From contig DRFI01000017.1 of the NCBI GenBank assembly GCA_011050675.1, forward strand, positions 186,001-250,000: 64,000 nucleotides of DNA. The letters run 5' to 3'. Positions 1 to 9,075 of this stretch are shown here, piece after piece; the first letter of the stretch is position 1, and every line of letters starts with the position of its first letter. A program made the translations under genes and the position numbers. Below the pieces are notes generated by a model, which ran no database searches, was not told where the DNA came from, and saw only the letters and a program-made list of their open reading frames with translations. The stretch comes from Maribacter sp. (GTDB taxonomy: Bacteria > Bacteroidota > Bacteroidia > Flavobacteriales > Flavobacteriaceae).

Positions 1-177
1 ATTGGTGGTGGTTGAGGAGTAACTTAGGTAAGTGCTCCAATCCTCAGCAAGAATAGAAAACACAAGTTTATTCCTTTATAATTATTAATAATACTCTTGT
101 TTTCAATTATAGTATTTCTCTATGAACTTATACTTTATATTAATGTTAGGTTCTATGGAAAAAACCTACTTATGATG

Positions 178-207
178 TATATTTGTAAACTATTTAGATT
201 AAATCTA
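178..207 (+). promoter_or_regulatory. Probable promoter and dyad in front of the SUF locus
   Basis: TATATTTG at 178-185 matches the Bacteroidetes -7 consensus TAnnTTTG and lies 30 bases before the first start codon. No clear -33 TTG sits at the right spacing. Just downstream, 195-207 is a perfect 6-bp inverted repeat (TAGATT, one central base, AATCTA), placed near the expected transcription start, where a repressor could bind. The upstream 1-177 holds no complete gene. Short frames at the very left edge end at stops at 13-15 or 22-24 and could be the tail of a gene outside the window. The promoter call rests on consensus matching only. Confidence 0.45.
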
Positions 208-214
208 GTTAATT

Positions 215-544
215 ATGATTCAAGTATCAGAAACGGCTAAACAGAAAGTTATCAACCTTATGACGGAAGAAGGTTTTGATGCAACAACGGATTTTGTTCG
301 TGTGGGTGTCAAGAGTGGCGGATGTAGCGGATTGTCATACGAGTTAAACTTCGATAATAAGAAAGACGATGCGGATAAAGTATTCGAAGACAACAACGTA
401 CGTATCATTGTAGATAAAAAAAGCTTTTTATATTTAGTGGGTACAGTTTTAGAGTACTCTGGAGGTCTTAACGGAAAGGGGTTTGTTTTTAACAATCCGA
501 ACGCACAAAGAACGTGTGGTTGTGGCGAGAGTTTTTCATTATAA
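215..544 (+). CDS. sufA: A-type iron-sulfur carrier, HesB/IscA family
   Basis: This 109-residue protein is the usual length for an A-type carrier, which holds a nascent iron-sulfur cluster in the cytoplasm and passes it to client apoproteins. The three conserved cluster ligands are visible: C37 in SGGCSG, and C101 and C103 in the C-terminal CGCG motif. It starts at an ATG 30 bases after a good -7 box and lies 82 bases before sufB, so it is probably the first gene of the SUF transcript. Family assignment is secure. Whether it should be named sufA, iscA or erpA cannot be settled from sequence alone; its position next to sufB favours sufA. Confidence 0.9.
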   Translation: MIQVSETAKQKVINLMTEEGFDATTDFVRVGVKSGGCSGLSYELNFDNKKDDADKVFEDNNVRIIVDKKSFLYLVGTVLEYSGGLNGKGFVFNNPNAQRTCGCGESFSL

Positions 545-626
545 GAAGAAGTGAAGTTTTAAATTTGTAAAAGGATATTTGGGTAATTTTTAAACTCATT
601 TATTTTTTGCTTATTAAGTATAATAT

Positions 627-2072
627 ATGGCATATACAGAAGAAGAATTAAAGAAAGAATTGGAAACCAAAGAGTACGAATATGGTTTCTATACAGATAT
701 AGAATCTGATACATTCCCTATTGGCTTAAACGAAGAAATTGTTATTGCCATTTCAAAGAAAAAAGAAGAACCGGAGTGGATGACACTTTGGCGTTTAGAA
801 GCTTTTCGAATTTGGAAAAGTATGGAAGAGCCTACATGGGCGAATGTACATTACGATAAACCAGATTTTCAGAATATTAGTTATTATTCTGCGCCAAAAT
901 CTGCTGACCCTAATAAAACCTTGGATGATGTAGATCCAGATTTGTTAGAAATGTATCGTAAGCTTGGTATTTCTGTTGATGAACAAAAGAAATTGCAGAA
1001 TGTAGCTGTTGACATTGTTGTCGATTCTGTTTCTGTAGCAACGACTTTTAAAAAGACCTTGGCAGAAAAGGGAATCATTTTTATGCCAATTTCAGAGGCT
1101 ATAAAAGAGCACCCAGAGTTAGTTAAAAAATATATGGGTACTGTAGTGCCACAAAAAGATAATTTTTATGCCGCTCTAAATTCAGCGGTATTTACCGATG
1201 GTTCTTTTTGTTACATACCAAAAGGTGTAAGATGTCCAATGGAGCTTTCTACATACTTTAGAATTAATCAAGCAGGTACAGGTCAATTTGAGCGTACATT
1301 GCTTATTGCAGATGAAGATAGTTATGTAAGTTATTTAGAAGGTTGTACTGCTCCTTCAAGAGATGAAAATCAATTACATGCAGCAGTTGTAGAGCTAATT
1401 GCCCTAGACGGTGCTGAGATAAAATATTCTACCGTTCAAAACTGGTTTCCTGGTAATAAGGAAGGTAAAGGAGGGGTTTTTAACTTCGTTACTAAAAGAG
1501 CCATCTGCGAAAAGAACGCGAAGGTTTCTTGGACACAAGTTGAAACAGGTTCCGCAGTAACATGGAAATATCCATCTTGTATTTTAAAAGGAGATAACTC
1601 TATAGGTGAATTTTATTCTATCGCTGTAACAAACAATTACCAACAGGCAGATACGGGTACTAAAATGGTTCATCTTGGTAAAAACACTAAGAGTACTATT
1701 ATATCTAAAGGTATTTCTGCGGGTAAATCTCAAAATAGTTACCGCGGATTGGTACAGGTGAATAGCCGTGCAGATGGAGCTCGTAACTTCTCTCAATGCG
1801 ATTCTTTGTTAATGGGTAACGAGTGTGGTGCACATACCTTCCCGTATATTGAAGCGAAGAACAAAACCGCAATGATAGAGCATGAGGCTACAACAAGTAA
1901 AATTGGTGAAGACCAAATTTTTTATTGTAACCAAAGAGGTATACCAACAGAGAAGGCTATTGCATTAATTGTAAACGGTTTTAGTAAAGAAGTACTGAAT
2001 AAATTACCAATGGAATTTGCTGTAGAGGCACAAAAATTATTGGAAATTAGTTTAGAAGGTTCTGTAGGATAA
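627..2072 (+). CDS. sufB: Fe-S cluster scaffold subunit SufB
   Basis: SufB is the core scaffold of the SufBCD complex, which builds iron-sulfur clusters from persulfide sulfur and iron in the cytoplasm. The 481-residue length and full-length similarity to the SufB/SufD beta-helix family are clear, with the hallmark C-terminal region ([16 protein letters not shown]) followed by the helical SufC-contacting end ([16 protein letters not shown]). The start follows the sufA stop by 82 bases. A possible second -7 box (TAAATTTG, 560-567) lies in that gap, so sufB could also be transcribed separately. The next gene encodes its ATPase partner. Confidence 0.97.
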   Translation: MAYTEEELKKELETKEYEYGFYTDIESDTFPIGLNEEIVIAISKKKEEPEWMTLWRLEAFRIWKSMEEPTWANVHYDKPDFQNISYYSAPKSADPNKTLDDVDPDLLEMYRKLGISVDEQKKLQNVAVDIVVDSVSVATTFKKTLAEKGIIFMPISEAIKEHPELVKKYMGTVVPQKDNFYAALNSAVFTDGSFCYIPKGVRCPMELSTYFRINQAGTGQFERTLLIADEDSYVSYLEGCTAPSRDENQLHAAVVELIALDGAEIKYSTVQNWFPGNKEGKGGVFNFVTKRAICEKNAKVSWTQVETGSAVTWKYPSCILKGDNSIGEFYSIAVTNNYQQADTGTKMVHLGKNTKSTIISKGISAGKSQNSYRGLVQVNSRADGARNFSQCDSLLMGNECGAHTFPYIEAKNKTAMIEHEATTSKIGEDQIFYCNQRGIPTEKAIALIVNGFSKEVLNKLPMEFAVEAQKLLEISLEGSVG

Positions 2073-2131
2073 ATAGTAATTAAGATTTTAGTAAAACGCC
2101 TTAGGCGCCACAATATTTAAAGTAACATATT

Positions 2132-2884
2132 ATGTTGAAAATTAAAGATCTACATGCTAGCGTAGACGATAAGGAGATATTAAGGGGAATTAACCTAGAG
2201 ATAAAAGCAGGTGAAGTACATGCTATAATGGGACCTAATGGTTCTGGTAAAAGTACATTAGCTTCTGTAATTGCAGGGAATGATAATTTTGAAGTTACTC
2301 AAGGTTCAGTAGAACTAGAAGGAGAAGATTTAGAAGATGTTTCTCCAGAAGAGAGAGCGCATAAAGGTGTTTTTCTTTCTTTTCAGTATCCTATTGAAAT
2401 TCCGGGTGTTTCTGTAACCAACTTTATGAAAACGGCTATTAACGAGTCTCGTAAGGCAAAAGGTTTAGAAGATATGCCAGCAAAAGATATGTTGAAATTG
2501 ATTCGTGAAAAATCTGAGTTATTAGAGATTGATCGTAAGTTCTTATCAAGATCTTTAAACGAAGGTTTCTCTGGTGGAGAAAAGAAACGTAACGAGATTT
2601 TTCAAATGGCAATGTTAGAGCCAAAAGTTGCAATCTTGGATGAAACCGATTCAGGATTAGATATCGATGCATTACGTATTGTTGCTAGTGGTGTTAATAA
2701 ATTGAAGAGTAAGGATAATGCAGTAATCTTAATTACGCACTACCAACGTTTGTTAGAGTATATCGTACCTGATTTTGTTCACGTTTTACATAATGGTAAA
2801 ATTGTAAAATCTGGAGGTAAAGAACTTGCCTTAGAACTAGAAGAAAAAGGATACGACTGGTTAAAGCAAGAAACTGCGGTATAA
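2132..2884 (+). CDS. sufC: SUF complex ATPase SufC
   Basis: SufC is the ABC-type ATPase that drives conformational change in SufBCD during cluster assembly; it is cytoplasmic and is not a transporter. The 250-residue sequence has Walker A GPNGSGKST (34-42), the signature FSGGEKKR (from 146) and Walker B VAILDE (166-171) followed by the SufC-typical TDSGLD. It sits 59 bases after sufB and 71 before sufD, in the standard B-C-D order. No transmembrane partner lies nearby, consistent with SufC rather than an import or export ATPase. Confidence 0.97.
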   Translation: MLKIKDLHASVDDKEILRGINLEIKAGEVHAIMGPNGSGKSTLASVIAGNDNFEVTQGSVELEGEDLEDVSPEERAHKGVFLSFQYPIEIPGVSVTNFMKTAINESRKAKGLEDMPAKDMLKLIREKSELLEIDRKFLSRSLNEGFSGGEKKRNEIFQMAMLEPKVAILDETDSGLDIDALRIVASGVNKLKSKDNAVILITHYQRLLEYIVPDFVHVLHNGKIVKSGGKELALELEEKGYDWLKQETAV

Positions 2885-2955
2885 TTAAGTATACAGTAGC
2901 AGTAAACATTCTGTAGAATGGTTTTCTGCCACTGCCAACTGGCAATTGAAAAAAT

Positions 2956-4272
2956 ATGGATTTAAAAGATAAATTGATTTCCTCTTTTATGGCGTTTGAG
3001 AATAACGTGGATGTGGAGCATCCCGTACACGATGTTCGTATGGCCGCCATTAAGAATTTTGAGGAAAAAGGATTTCCTTCTAAAAAGGAAGAGGCTTGGA
3101 AGTATACTTCATTAAATAATATTCAGAAAATAGATTTTAGCATATTCCCTAAACAGGAAAATGCGTTGGAGTACAAAGACGTAAAGCGTTATTTTATTCA
3201 CGAAATCGATACCTATAAAATTGTTTTCGTAGATGGTATTTATAGTTCTTACTTGTCCGAAACAACACATGACGGGGTAGATATCTGTTTAATGAGTGCA
3301 GCGCTTACAAAGCCAATGTACAAGCAAGTTATAGATGTGTATTTCAATAAAATTGCATCTAAAGACGAGTCATTAACTTCATTGAATACTGCATTTAGTC
3401 GCGAAGGGGCATATATCTATATCCCTAAAAACAAGATGCCTAAAAAGCCAATTGAGATTTTACATTTCTCAACAGGTAACGAGGCTTCTCTTTTGTTACA
3501 ACCAAGAAATTTAATTGTAGTAGAAGAAAATGCTGAGGTACAAATTATTGAGCGTCACCAGAGTTTAACTTCTAACGAAGTACTTACTAATGCGGTAACC
3601 GAAATATTCGCTGCTAAAAGTGCTATCGTTGATTTATATAAAATACAGAACGACGCTGCTACGGCATCATTGATCGATAATACGTATGTAGATCAGAAAG
3701 ATAAGAGTCTTGTAAAGATTCATACATTCTCTTTTGGTGGTAAGTTAACGCGTAACAATCTTAACTTTTATCAGAATGGAGAGTATATCGACTCTACTAT
3801 GAAAGGGGTTACTATTTTAGGGGAAAAGCAACATGTGGATCACCATACATTGGTACATCATATTCAACCTAACTGCGAAAGTCACCAAGATTATAAAGGT
3901 ATTTACGGAGATAGTTCTACAGGTGTTTTTAACGGTAAAATTATAGTAGATAAGATTGCCCAAAAAACAAATGCTTTTCAGAAGAATAATAATATTCTTA
4001 TTAGCGATAAGGCAAGCATCAATTCAAAGCCACAATTAGAGATTTTTGCAGATGACGTAAAATGTTCTCACGGTTGTACTATTGGTCAATTAGATAAAGA
4101 TGCATTGTTCTACTTACAATCTAGAGGTATTCCAGAAAAAGAAGCTAGAGCATTATTAATGTATGCATTTGCAAATAATGTATTGTCTTCTGTACGTATT
4201 CCTGAATTAAAAGCTAGAATCAATAAATTGATAGCAAAGAAGTTAGGGGTAAACCTTGGGTTTGATTTGTAG
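2956..4272 (+). CDS. sufD: Fe-S cluster assembly subunit SufD
   Basis: SufD is the paralogue of SufB that completes the SufB-SufC2-SufD scaffold and is linked to iron acquisition by the complex. The 438-residue protein has the SufD-type N-terminal helical part (KKEEAWKYTSL), a central beta-helix, and the conserved C-terminal segment KCSHGCTIGQLDKDALFY followed by RGIPEKEARALL, which resembles the SufC-binding end of SufB. It is followed by a hairpin at 4303-4335, so the first SUF transcript probably ends here, and sufS and sufE have their own promoters. Confidence 0.96.
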   Translation: MDLKDKLISSFMAFENNVDVEHPVHDVRMAAIKNFEEKGFPSKKEEAWKYTSLNNIQKIDFSIFPKQENALEYKDVKRYFIHEIDTYKIVFVDGIYSSYLSETTHDGVDICLMSAALTKPMYKQVIDVYFNKIASKDESLTSLNTAFSREGAYIYIPKNKMPKKPIEILHFSTGNEASLLLQPRNLIVVEENAEVQIIERHQSLTSNEVLTNAVTEIFAAKSAIVDLYKIQNDAATASLIDNTYVDQKDKSLVKIHTFSFGGKLTRNNLNFYQNGEYIDSTMKGVTILGEKQHVDHHTLVHHIQPNCESHQDYKGIYGDSSTGVFNGKIIVDKIAQKTNAFQKNNNILISDKASINSKPQLEIFADDVKCSHGCTIGQLDKDALFYLQSRGIPEKEARALLMYAFANNVLSSVRIPELKARINKLIAKKLGVNLGFDL

Positions 4273-4302
4273 ATACATTCATTATTTTATTCAATAAAAA
4301 TT

Positions 4303-4335
4303 AACGGTTCGTTAGGTTATTCTTAACGAACCGTT
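4303..4335 (+). terminator. Hairpin after sufD
   Basis: Two perfect 12-base arms (4303-4314 and 4324-4335, AACGGTTCGTTA and its complement) are separated by a 9-base loop. The following bases (GTATTTTCC) give only a weak T-run. Position right after the sufD stop suggests a transcription terminator. Confidence 0.7.
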
Positions 4336-4394
4336 GTATTTTCCTACACCAGTATAATCTATTTTAGCTATGTTAATTCTTTACTAAAATAAAT

Positions 4395-5012
4395 ATGAAA
4401 AAAGTTATTCTTGCCTCTTTTTTAGTTTTCGCTTCTTTTATAGTGCACGCTCAAGACCAGAAATGGAGTATTGAGGCTAACTACCCTTTAGTTGCTAATA
4501 GTAATCTTCAAAATGATTTTAACGGAGTTTTGGATTTGGGTATTAAATACAGGTTTGCGAATGTGGGTCCTGTTATTTTAGGCGGGGGGTTTAATGCGGC
4601 ATATTTGAAAAACTTTGACAGTTTTACTTACGGTGGTCCTGGATTTCAGGACCAAGAATTCGATTACAAAGCAAAACAGTTTATATTACAGCCTAAAGTA
4701 TTTGCTGAGTTGCCTATTCCAGGTCTATCAGCTCTTAGACCTCAAATTGGTATAGGCTATTCGTTTAGTATAGTAGATATATATTATGATAATGGGGATC
4801 AGTTTTTTGTTGATAATACCAATACCGAAGGAGGATTAAACCTAAATGTGGGATTGTCTTACGATATATCTAAACGTTTTTTTGTTCAGGCACAATACGA
4901 TTATCTTAATATAAAATATAAAGGAGAATCTGAAATTAATGGTCAAACAAGTAATTATAATTTTAAAGAGAAAACAGGCTTTATAAAAGCTGGTGTCGGA
5001 TTCCGTTTTTAA
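4395..5012 (+). CDS. Secreted outer-membrane beta-barrel protein
   Basis: The 205-residue product begins with a typical signal peptide (MKKVILASFLVFASFIVHAQ, cleavage after about residue 19). Its remainder alternates polar and hydrophobic residues with many Tyr, Phe and Gly, and ends in a strand finishing with aromatic residues (AGVGFRF), as expected of an 8-to-10-strand outer-membrane barrel. No catalytic motif is visible. It lies between sufD and sufS, separated from sufD by a terminator, so it is an insertion into the SUF locus rather than an obvious part of it. Function unknown. Confidence 0.75.
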   Translation: MKKVILASFLVFASFIVHAQDQKWSIEANYPLVANSNLQNDFNGVLDLGIKYRFANVGPVILGGGFNAAYLKNFDSFTYGGPGFQDQEFDYKAKQFILQPKVFAELPIPGLSALRPQIGIGYSFSIVDIYYDNGDQFFVDNTNTEGGLNLNVGLSYDISKRFFVQAQYDYLNIKYKGESEINGQTSNYNFKEKTGFIKAGVGFRF

Positions 5013-5163
5013 GAGAAAGCATAGGTAGGTTTCAACTATCATTTTTTTTGTAAACATTAAGGCAATACTCGAATGTTTTCTTTTAGTCTTCTATTGTTAA
5101 TGTTTTAACGAAAATTCTTTTTATTTAATTCTTAATACATGTTTTTTGTGAAAAATCAATTTC

Positions 5164-6351
5164 ATGAGAATTTTTTTATTAAACAGCCTTTTTACGGCAT
5201 TCATTGCATTTAACTCCTATTCGCAAATTGATTTTGAAAAAGGATATTACGTAGATAATAACGGTCAAAAAACCACTTGTCTTATTAAGAATGTGGATTG
5301 GATGAAAAATCCTACCGAATTCAAGTATAAATTTTCTGAAGGCGAAGATGCTAAAACATTAACTATAGAAAATGTTAAGGAATTTGGTGTAGATAAAGAA
5401 TCAAGATATATTAAGTCTTCTGTTGATTTAGACACCTCAGTTGATGAAGTAAAAAAATTAAGCAGAGTACGCGAACCAATTTTCATAAAACGAGAACTAT
5501 TTTTAAAAGTATTGGTTGAAGGAAAAGCAACTCTATTTCTATATGAGAATAGTAATGGAAGAAAATATTTTTATAAAACCGAAGTCACTGAAATAAAACC
5601 ACTGATTTATAAAAAATATATTAAAGGAGTTAATACAATTGCTGAAAACAATCAATACAAACAGCAGTTATGGAACGACTTAAACGATGATGGTCTTTTA
5701 CAAAAAAAAATATTAAAAATAAATTACCGAGAAAATGATTTAATTGGCATTTTCAATGCTTATAACGGTAAAATAAAACCTGTTTTGAAAAATGAAAAAA
5801 ATGATTGGTTTAACCTATCAGTTAGACCTGGTGTAAATAGTTCTATAGTTAAGAGCTCTCAAACAGGAAACGTTTTCAATAGAACTCAAGAAATAAACTT
5901 TGATAGAGAATTATCATTTAGAATTGGTGTTGAAATAGAAATGATATTACCGTTTAATAAAAATAAATGGGCTATTCTAGCAGAACCATTTTACAACTCA
6001 TATAAGACTGAACAAGAGCAAGGTTATGGTCGAATTAATATGGTTGATTATAATTATATTGGGCTTGGCATAGGCTTGAGGCACTATATTTTTTTAAATA
6101 AAAAATCAAAACTATTTATGAATGGCTCAATGGTACTTGCGATGAGCACTGCCGACTCAAATGTTGTAAGCTTCGGGCAATATCAAGACATTGATAATAG
6201 TACAACAGCTGCTTTTGGTATAGGATATACCTATAACAATAAATTTAGTGCTGAGCTAAGGTATAATTTGAATCGAGAAATTTTGAAATACATTTATACC
6301 TCTGCCCAATATAGTGGTCAATCTATAATTTTGGGATATAAGTTGTTTTAG
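5164..6351 (+). CDS. Secreted protein with C-terminal porin-like barrel, unknown function
   Basis: The 395-residue product starts with a signal peptide (ends near NSYSQ, residue 21). Residues about 22-200 form a mixed domain (GYYVDNNGQKTTCLIKN, then VKEFGVD) seen in many flavobacterial secreted proteins of unknown role. Residues about 215-395 look like an outer-membrane barrel (FRIGVEIEMILPF, LGIGLRHYIF, AFGIGYTY) ending in an aromatic strand (ILGYKLF). It appears more AT-rich than the SUF genes around it, with A-runs in several places. It sits 151 bases after another barrel gene and just before the sufS promoter. It is not recognisably related to Fe-S assembly. Confidence 0.65.
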   Translation: MRIFLLNSLFTAFIAFNSYSQIDFEKGYYVDNNGQKTTCLIKNVDWMKNPTEFKYKFSEGEDAKTLTIENVKEFGVDKESRYIKSSVDLDTSVDEVKKLSRVREPIFIKRELFLKVLVEGKATLFLYENSNGRKYFYKTEVTEIKPLIYKKYIKGVNTIAENNQYKQQLWNDLNDDGLLQKKILKINYRENDLIGIFNAYNGKIKPVLKNEKNDWFNLSVRPGVNSSIVKSSQTGNVFNRTQEINFDRELSFRIGVEIEMILPFNKNKWAILAEPFYNSYKTEQEQGYGRINMVDYNYIGLGIGLRHYIFLNKKSKLFMNGSMVLAMSTADSNVVSFGQYQDIDNSTTAAFGIGYTYNNKFSAELRYNLNREILKYIYTSAQYSGQSIILGYKLF

Positions 6352-6394
6352 TGTAATATATCTAACGTTATCCTTATAATAAAAGTACTCTTGG

Positions 6395-6402
6395 TATCTT
6401 TG
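6395..6402 (+). promoter_or_regulatory. -7 promoter box for sufS
   Basis: TATCTTTG fits TAnnTTTG exactly and lies 18 bases before the ATG at 6421. It overlaps the upstream in-frame TTG at 6391, so a transcript from this promoter could not use that TTG. No good -33 TTG is visible. Confidence 0.55.
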
Positions 6403-6420
6403 TATATAAGAAGATTGACT

Positions 6421-7635
6421 ATGTTAGATATTAAAAAAATAAGAGAAGATTTTCCAATTCTTAAGCGTCAGGTAAATGGTAAGCCATTGGTCTATTTAGA
6501 CAATGCCGCTACTTCACAAACTCCGCAACAGGTTATAGATGCCATTGTAGATTACTATCAAAACTACAATGCAAACATACACCGTGGGGTTCATACGCTT
6601 TCTCAAGAAGCTACGGATAAATATGAGCAAGCAAGATTAAAGATTCAAAAGCATTTTAATGCGGCTAATTCTTACGAGATAATTTTTACTTCAGGCACAA
6701 CGCATAGTATTAACCTTGTAGCCAACGGATTCTCTGCCTTAATTAAAAAAGGAGATGAGGTTTTAGTTTCTGCTATGGAGCATCATTCTAACATTGTGCC
6801 ATGGCAAATGTTATGCGAACGTACTGGAGCAATCTTAAAAGTGATTCCAATGAACCAAGAAGGGGAATTGCGAATGGATGTTTACGATGAACTATTAAAT
6901 GATAAAACAAAATTGGTTTTCTGTAACCATATTTCTAATGCTTTAGGGACCATTAATCCTATTGAAGAAATTATAGAAAAAGCACATAAAGTTGGTGCTG
7001 CGGTTTTAATTGATGGCGCACAAGCTGCTCCGCATTTAGTTGCCGATGTACAAGCTTTAGATGTGGATTTCTATACGTGTTCTGCACATAAAATATGCGG
7101 ACCAACGGGTGTTGGTATGTTGTACGGTAAAGAAGATTGGTTAAATAAGTTACCGCCGTACCAAGGTGGTGGTGAAATGATAGCCGAGGTTACTTTTGAA
7201 AAAACTACTTACGCCGATTTACCTCATAAATTTGAAGCAGGTACACCTAATATATGTGGTGGTATCGCTTTTGGTGCCGCATTAGATTATATGAATGCTA
7301 TTGGCTTTGAAGAAATCGCCAAATATGAGCATGAACTATTAGAATATGCTACTCAAGAACTATTAAAAATTGAGGGTTTAAAAATATACGGTACTGCAAA
7401 GAATAAAACATCTGTAATCTCCTTCAATATTGAAGGCATTCACCCATATGATATGGGTAGTATTTTAGATAAATTAGGTATTGCAGTACGTACAGGACAC
7501 CATTGTGCACAACCCATAATGGATTTCTTTAAAATCCCTGGAACAGTACGTGCTAGCTTTGCATTTTATAACACAATAGAAGAAGTAGATATTCTTATTG
7601 CGGGTGTTATTAAAGCTAAAAGTATGTTGTTGTAA
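6421..7635 (+). CDS. sufS: Cysteine desulfurase SufS (group II)
   Basis: SufS takes sulfur from L-cysteine as an enzyme-bound persulfide and hands it to SufE and then SufBCD; it needs pyridoxal phosphate. The PLP lysine is K224 in CSAHKICGPTGVG and the persulfide cysteine is C362 in RTGHHCAQP. The short RTGHHCAQP loop is typical of group II (SufS) enzymes. At 404 residues it has the usual length. The ATG at 6421 (MLDIKKIREDFPIL) was chosen over a TTG ten codons upstream because a -7 box overlaps that TTG. Its partner sufE follows 73 bases later with its own strong promoter. Confidence 0.96.
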   Translation: MLDIKKIREDFPILKRQVNGKPLVYLDNAATSQTPQQVIDAIVDYYQNYNANIHRGVHTLSQEATDKYEQARLKIQKHFNAANSYEIIFTSGTTHSINLVANGFSALIKKGDEVLVSAMEHHSNIVPWQMLCERTGAILKVIPMNQEGELRMDVYDELLNDKTKLVFCNHISNALGTINPIEEIIEKAHKVGAAVLIDGAQAAPHLVADVQALDVDFYTCSAHKICGPTGVGMLYGKEDWLNKLPPYQGGGEMIAEVTFEKTTYADLPHKFEAGTPNICGGIAFGAALDYMNAIGFEEIAKYEHELLEYATQELLKIEGLKIYGTAKNKTSVISFNIEGIHPYDMGSILDKLGIAVRTGHHCAQPIMDFFKIPGTVRASFAFYNTIEEVDILIAGVIKAKSMLL

Positions 7636-7663
7636 ACCAAAGAGTCATCGATAACGTTAAGGT

Positions 7664-7694
7664 TTGAAATGCTTCAATTGTTATCGTATTTTTG
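7664..7694 (+). promoter_or_regulatory. Full Bacteroidetes promoter for sufE
   Basis: A -33 TTG (7664-7666) and a perfect -7 box TATTTTTG (7687-7694) are separated by 20 bases, the ideal spacing for the Bacteroidetes housekeeping sigma factor. The box ends 14 bases before the sufE ATG, implying a very short leader. This is one of the two most complete promoters in the window. Confidence 0.7.
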
Positions 7695-7708
7695 CATAAA
7701 ATAAAGCA

Positions 7709-8134
7709 ATGGAAATTAAAGAGATACAGGAAGAGATTATAGATGAATTTTCCATGTTCGATGATTGGATGCAGCGATATGAGTACATGATTGATCTTGG
7801 TAAATCACTTCCATTAATTAACGAAGAATTTAAGACAGACGATAACATTATTAAAGGTTGTCAAAGTAAGGTTTGGGTACATGCCGAATTAGAAGATAAT
7901 AAATTGGTTTTCACTGCAGATAGTGATGCTATAATTACGAAAGGTATTATTGCTATTCTAATACGTGCATTTAGTAACCAAAAACCACAAGATATCTTAG
8001 ATGCCGATACTCATTTTATTGATGAAATTGGATTGAAAGAGCATTTGTCGCCAACACGGGCAAATGGTTTGGTTAGTATGATCAAACAATTAAAATTATA
8101 CGCTGTAGCGTATCAAACACAAATTGAAGATTAA
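7709..8134 (+). CDS. sufE: Sulfur acceptor SufE
   Basis: SufE accepts persulfide sulfur from SufS, stimulates its activity and carries sulfur to SufBCD. The 141-residue sequence has the SufE fold signature with acceptor cysteine C51 in IIKGCQSKVW, the same position as in Escherichia coli SufE, and the C-terminal LSPTRANGL motif. It is followed after only 4 bases by the DUF59 gene, so the two are almost certainly co-transcribed with the DUF2480 gene behind them. Confidence 0.96.
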   Translation: MEIKEIQEEIIDEFSMFDDWMQRYEYMIDLGKSLPLINEEFKTDDNIIKGCQSKVWVHAELEDNKLVFTADSDAIITKGIIAILIRAFSNQKPQDILDADTHFIDEIGLKEHLSPTRANGLVSMIKQLKLYAVAYQTQIED

Positions 8135-8138
8135 GATT

Positions 8139-8471
8139 ATGAGTGAAGAAAATATAGCTGAAGGCAGTGCAGATTTAGGGGAGAAAATTGTTAGAATTTT
8201 AAAAACTATTTATGATCCAGAGATTCCTGTAGATATTTACGAACTAGGATTAATTTATGATGTTTTGGTCAATGAGGATAACGAAGTTAAAATTCTAATG
8301 ACGCTTACATCACCTAATTGCCCAGTTGCTGAGTCTTTACCTGCAGAGGTAGAAGAGAAGGTGAAATCGCTTAACGAGATTAAAGATGCCGAGGTAGAAA
8401 TTACTTTTGATCCACCTTGGACGCAAGATTTAATGAGCGAAGAAGCAAAATTAGAGTTAGGGCTACTTTAA
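8139..8471 (+). CDS. sufT: SufT-like DUF59 (MIP18 family) Fe-S maturation protein
   Basis: This 110-residue protein belongs to the DUF59/MIP18 family, whose members help deliver iron-sulfur clusters to target proteins in the cytoplasm. Visible landmarks are YDPEIPVDIYELGLIYDV near the start, the conserved cysteine C61 in LTSPNCPVAE, and the ending FDPPWTQDLMSEEAK. The ATG at 8139 is preferred over an upstream TTG at 8124 that would overlap sufE. Linkage to sufE is a common Bacteroidetes arrangement. The sufT name is by family and context; single-domain members are also listed as paaD-like proteins. Confidence 0.88.
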   Translation: MSEENIAEGSADLGEKIVRILKTIYDPEIPVDIYELGLIYDVLVNEDNEVKILMTLTSPNCPVAESLPAEVEEKVKSLNEIKDAEVEITFDPPWTQDLMSEEAKLELGLL

Positions 8472-8496
8472 GCTAGTGCTGATTTAAAAGAAGCTT

Positions 8497-9003
8497 ATGC
8501 AAGATGAAATTGTAAATAAAGTTGCTCAAAGCAAACTGATTACTTTTAACCTAGAGGATTACTACCCTAAAGGGGACAGAATGGTATTGGATATCAAAGA
8601 CTGGCTTTTTGAGGGTTTTATCTTAAAGGAGAAAGAGTTTAGAGCTTTTGTAGAAGAACACGATTGGTCTCAATACGATGGGGCTTATGTTGCTATGCAT
8701 TGTTCTACAGATGCAATAGTACCTGGTTGGGCTTATATTTTACTAAGTGTCAAGCTTGGTGGTATTGCCAAGAAAATTATTCATGGGTCATTGGTAGATT
8801 TAGAGACCAGTATCTATCAATCTATTATAGAAAAACTTGATATTTCTGAGTATCAAGATAAGTTGATCATTATAAAAGGATGCAGTAAAAAACCTGTGCC
8901 TGCAAACGCTTATCTGTTTCTTGCGGAGCGTTTAAAACCAGTGGCAAGGTCTATTATGTATGGCGAAGCATGCTCTTCAGTGCCGTTATACAAAAGAAAA
9001 TAA
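8497..9003 (+). CDS. DUF2480 family protein, last gene of the SUF cluster
   Basis: The 168-residue cytoplasmic protein matches the Bacteroidetes-specific family DUF2480, whose function is not known to me. It has no signal peptide or membrane segment. Three cysteines lie in motifs that look conserved by design: C69 in MHCSTDAIVPGWAY, C129 in IKGCSKKPVPANAY and C159 in GEACSSVPLYK. Spaced Cys with nearby Pro and Gly could bind a metal or an iron-sulfur cluster. It is 25 bases after the DUF59 gene, in the sufE-sufT transcript, so a role in cluster assembly or delivery is a reasonable inference. Confidence 0.8.
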   Translation: MQDEIVNKVAQSKLITFNLEDYYPKGDRMVLDIKDWLFEGFILKEKEFRAFVEEHDWSQYDGAYVAMHCSTDAIVPGWAYILLSVKLGGIAKKIIHGSLVDLETSIYQSIIEKLDISEYQDKLIIIKGCSKKPVPANAYLFLAERLKPVARSIMYGEACSSVPLYKRK

Positions 9004-9037
9004 CATAATCCAACTTATAGAAGTTGGGACTTATTAT

Positions 9038-9045
9038 TACCTTTG
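9038..9045 (+). promoter_or_regulatory. -7 promoter box for the DUF3078 gene
   Basis: TACCTTTG matches TAnnTTTG and ends 30 bases before the ATG at 9076. A TTA at 9015-9017 lies 20 bases upstream in the -33 place (one mismatch to TTG). Confidence 0.5.
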
Positions 9046-9075
9046 CGCCACTATAAATTATAAACATTAATTATT

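Noticed and set aside
1..60. End of a structured RNA at the left edge
   Set aside because: Some stem-forming bases are visible, but no tRNA, tmRNA or RNase P ending can be recognised, and the region is too short to decide.
6391..6420. TTG start ten codons upstream in sufS
   Set aside because: A -7 box overlaps it, and the ATG at 6421 begins the conserved protein.
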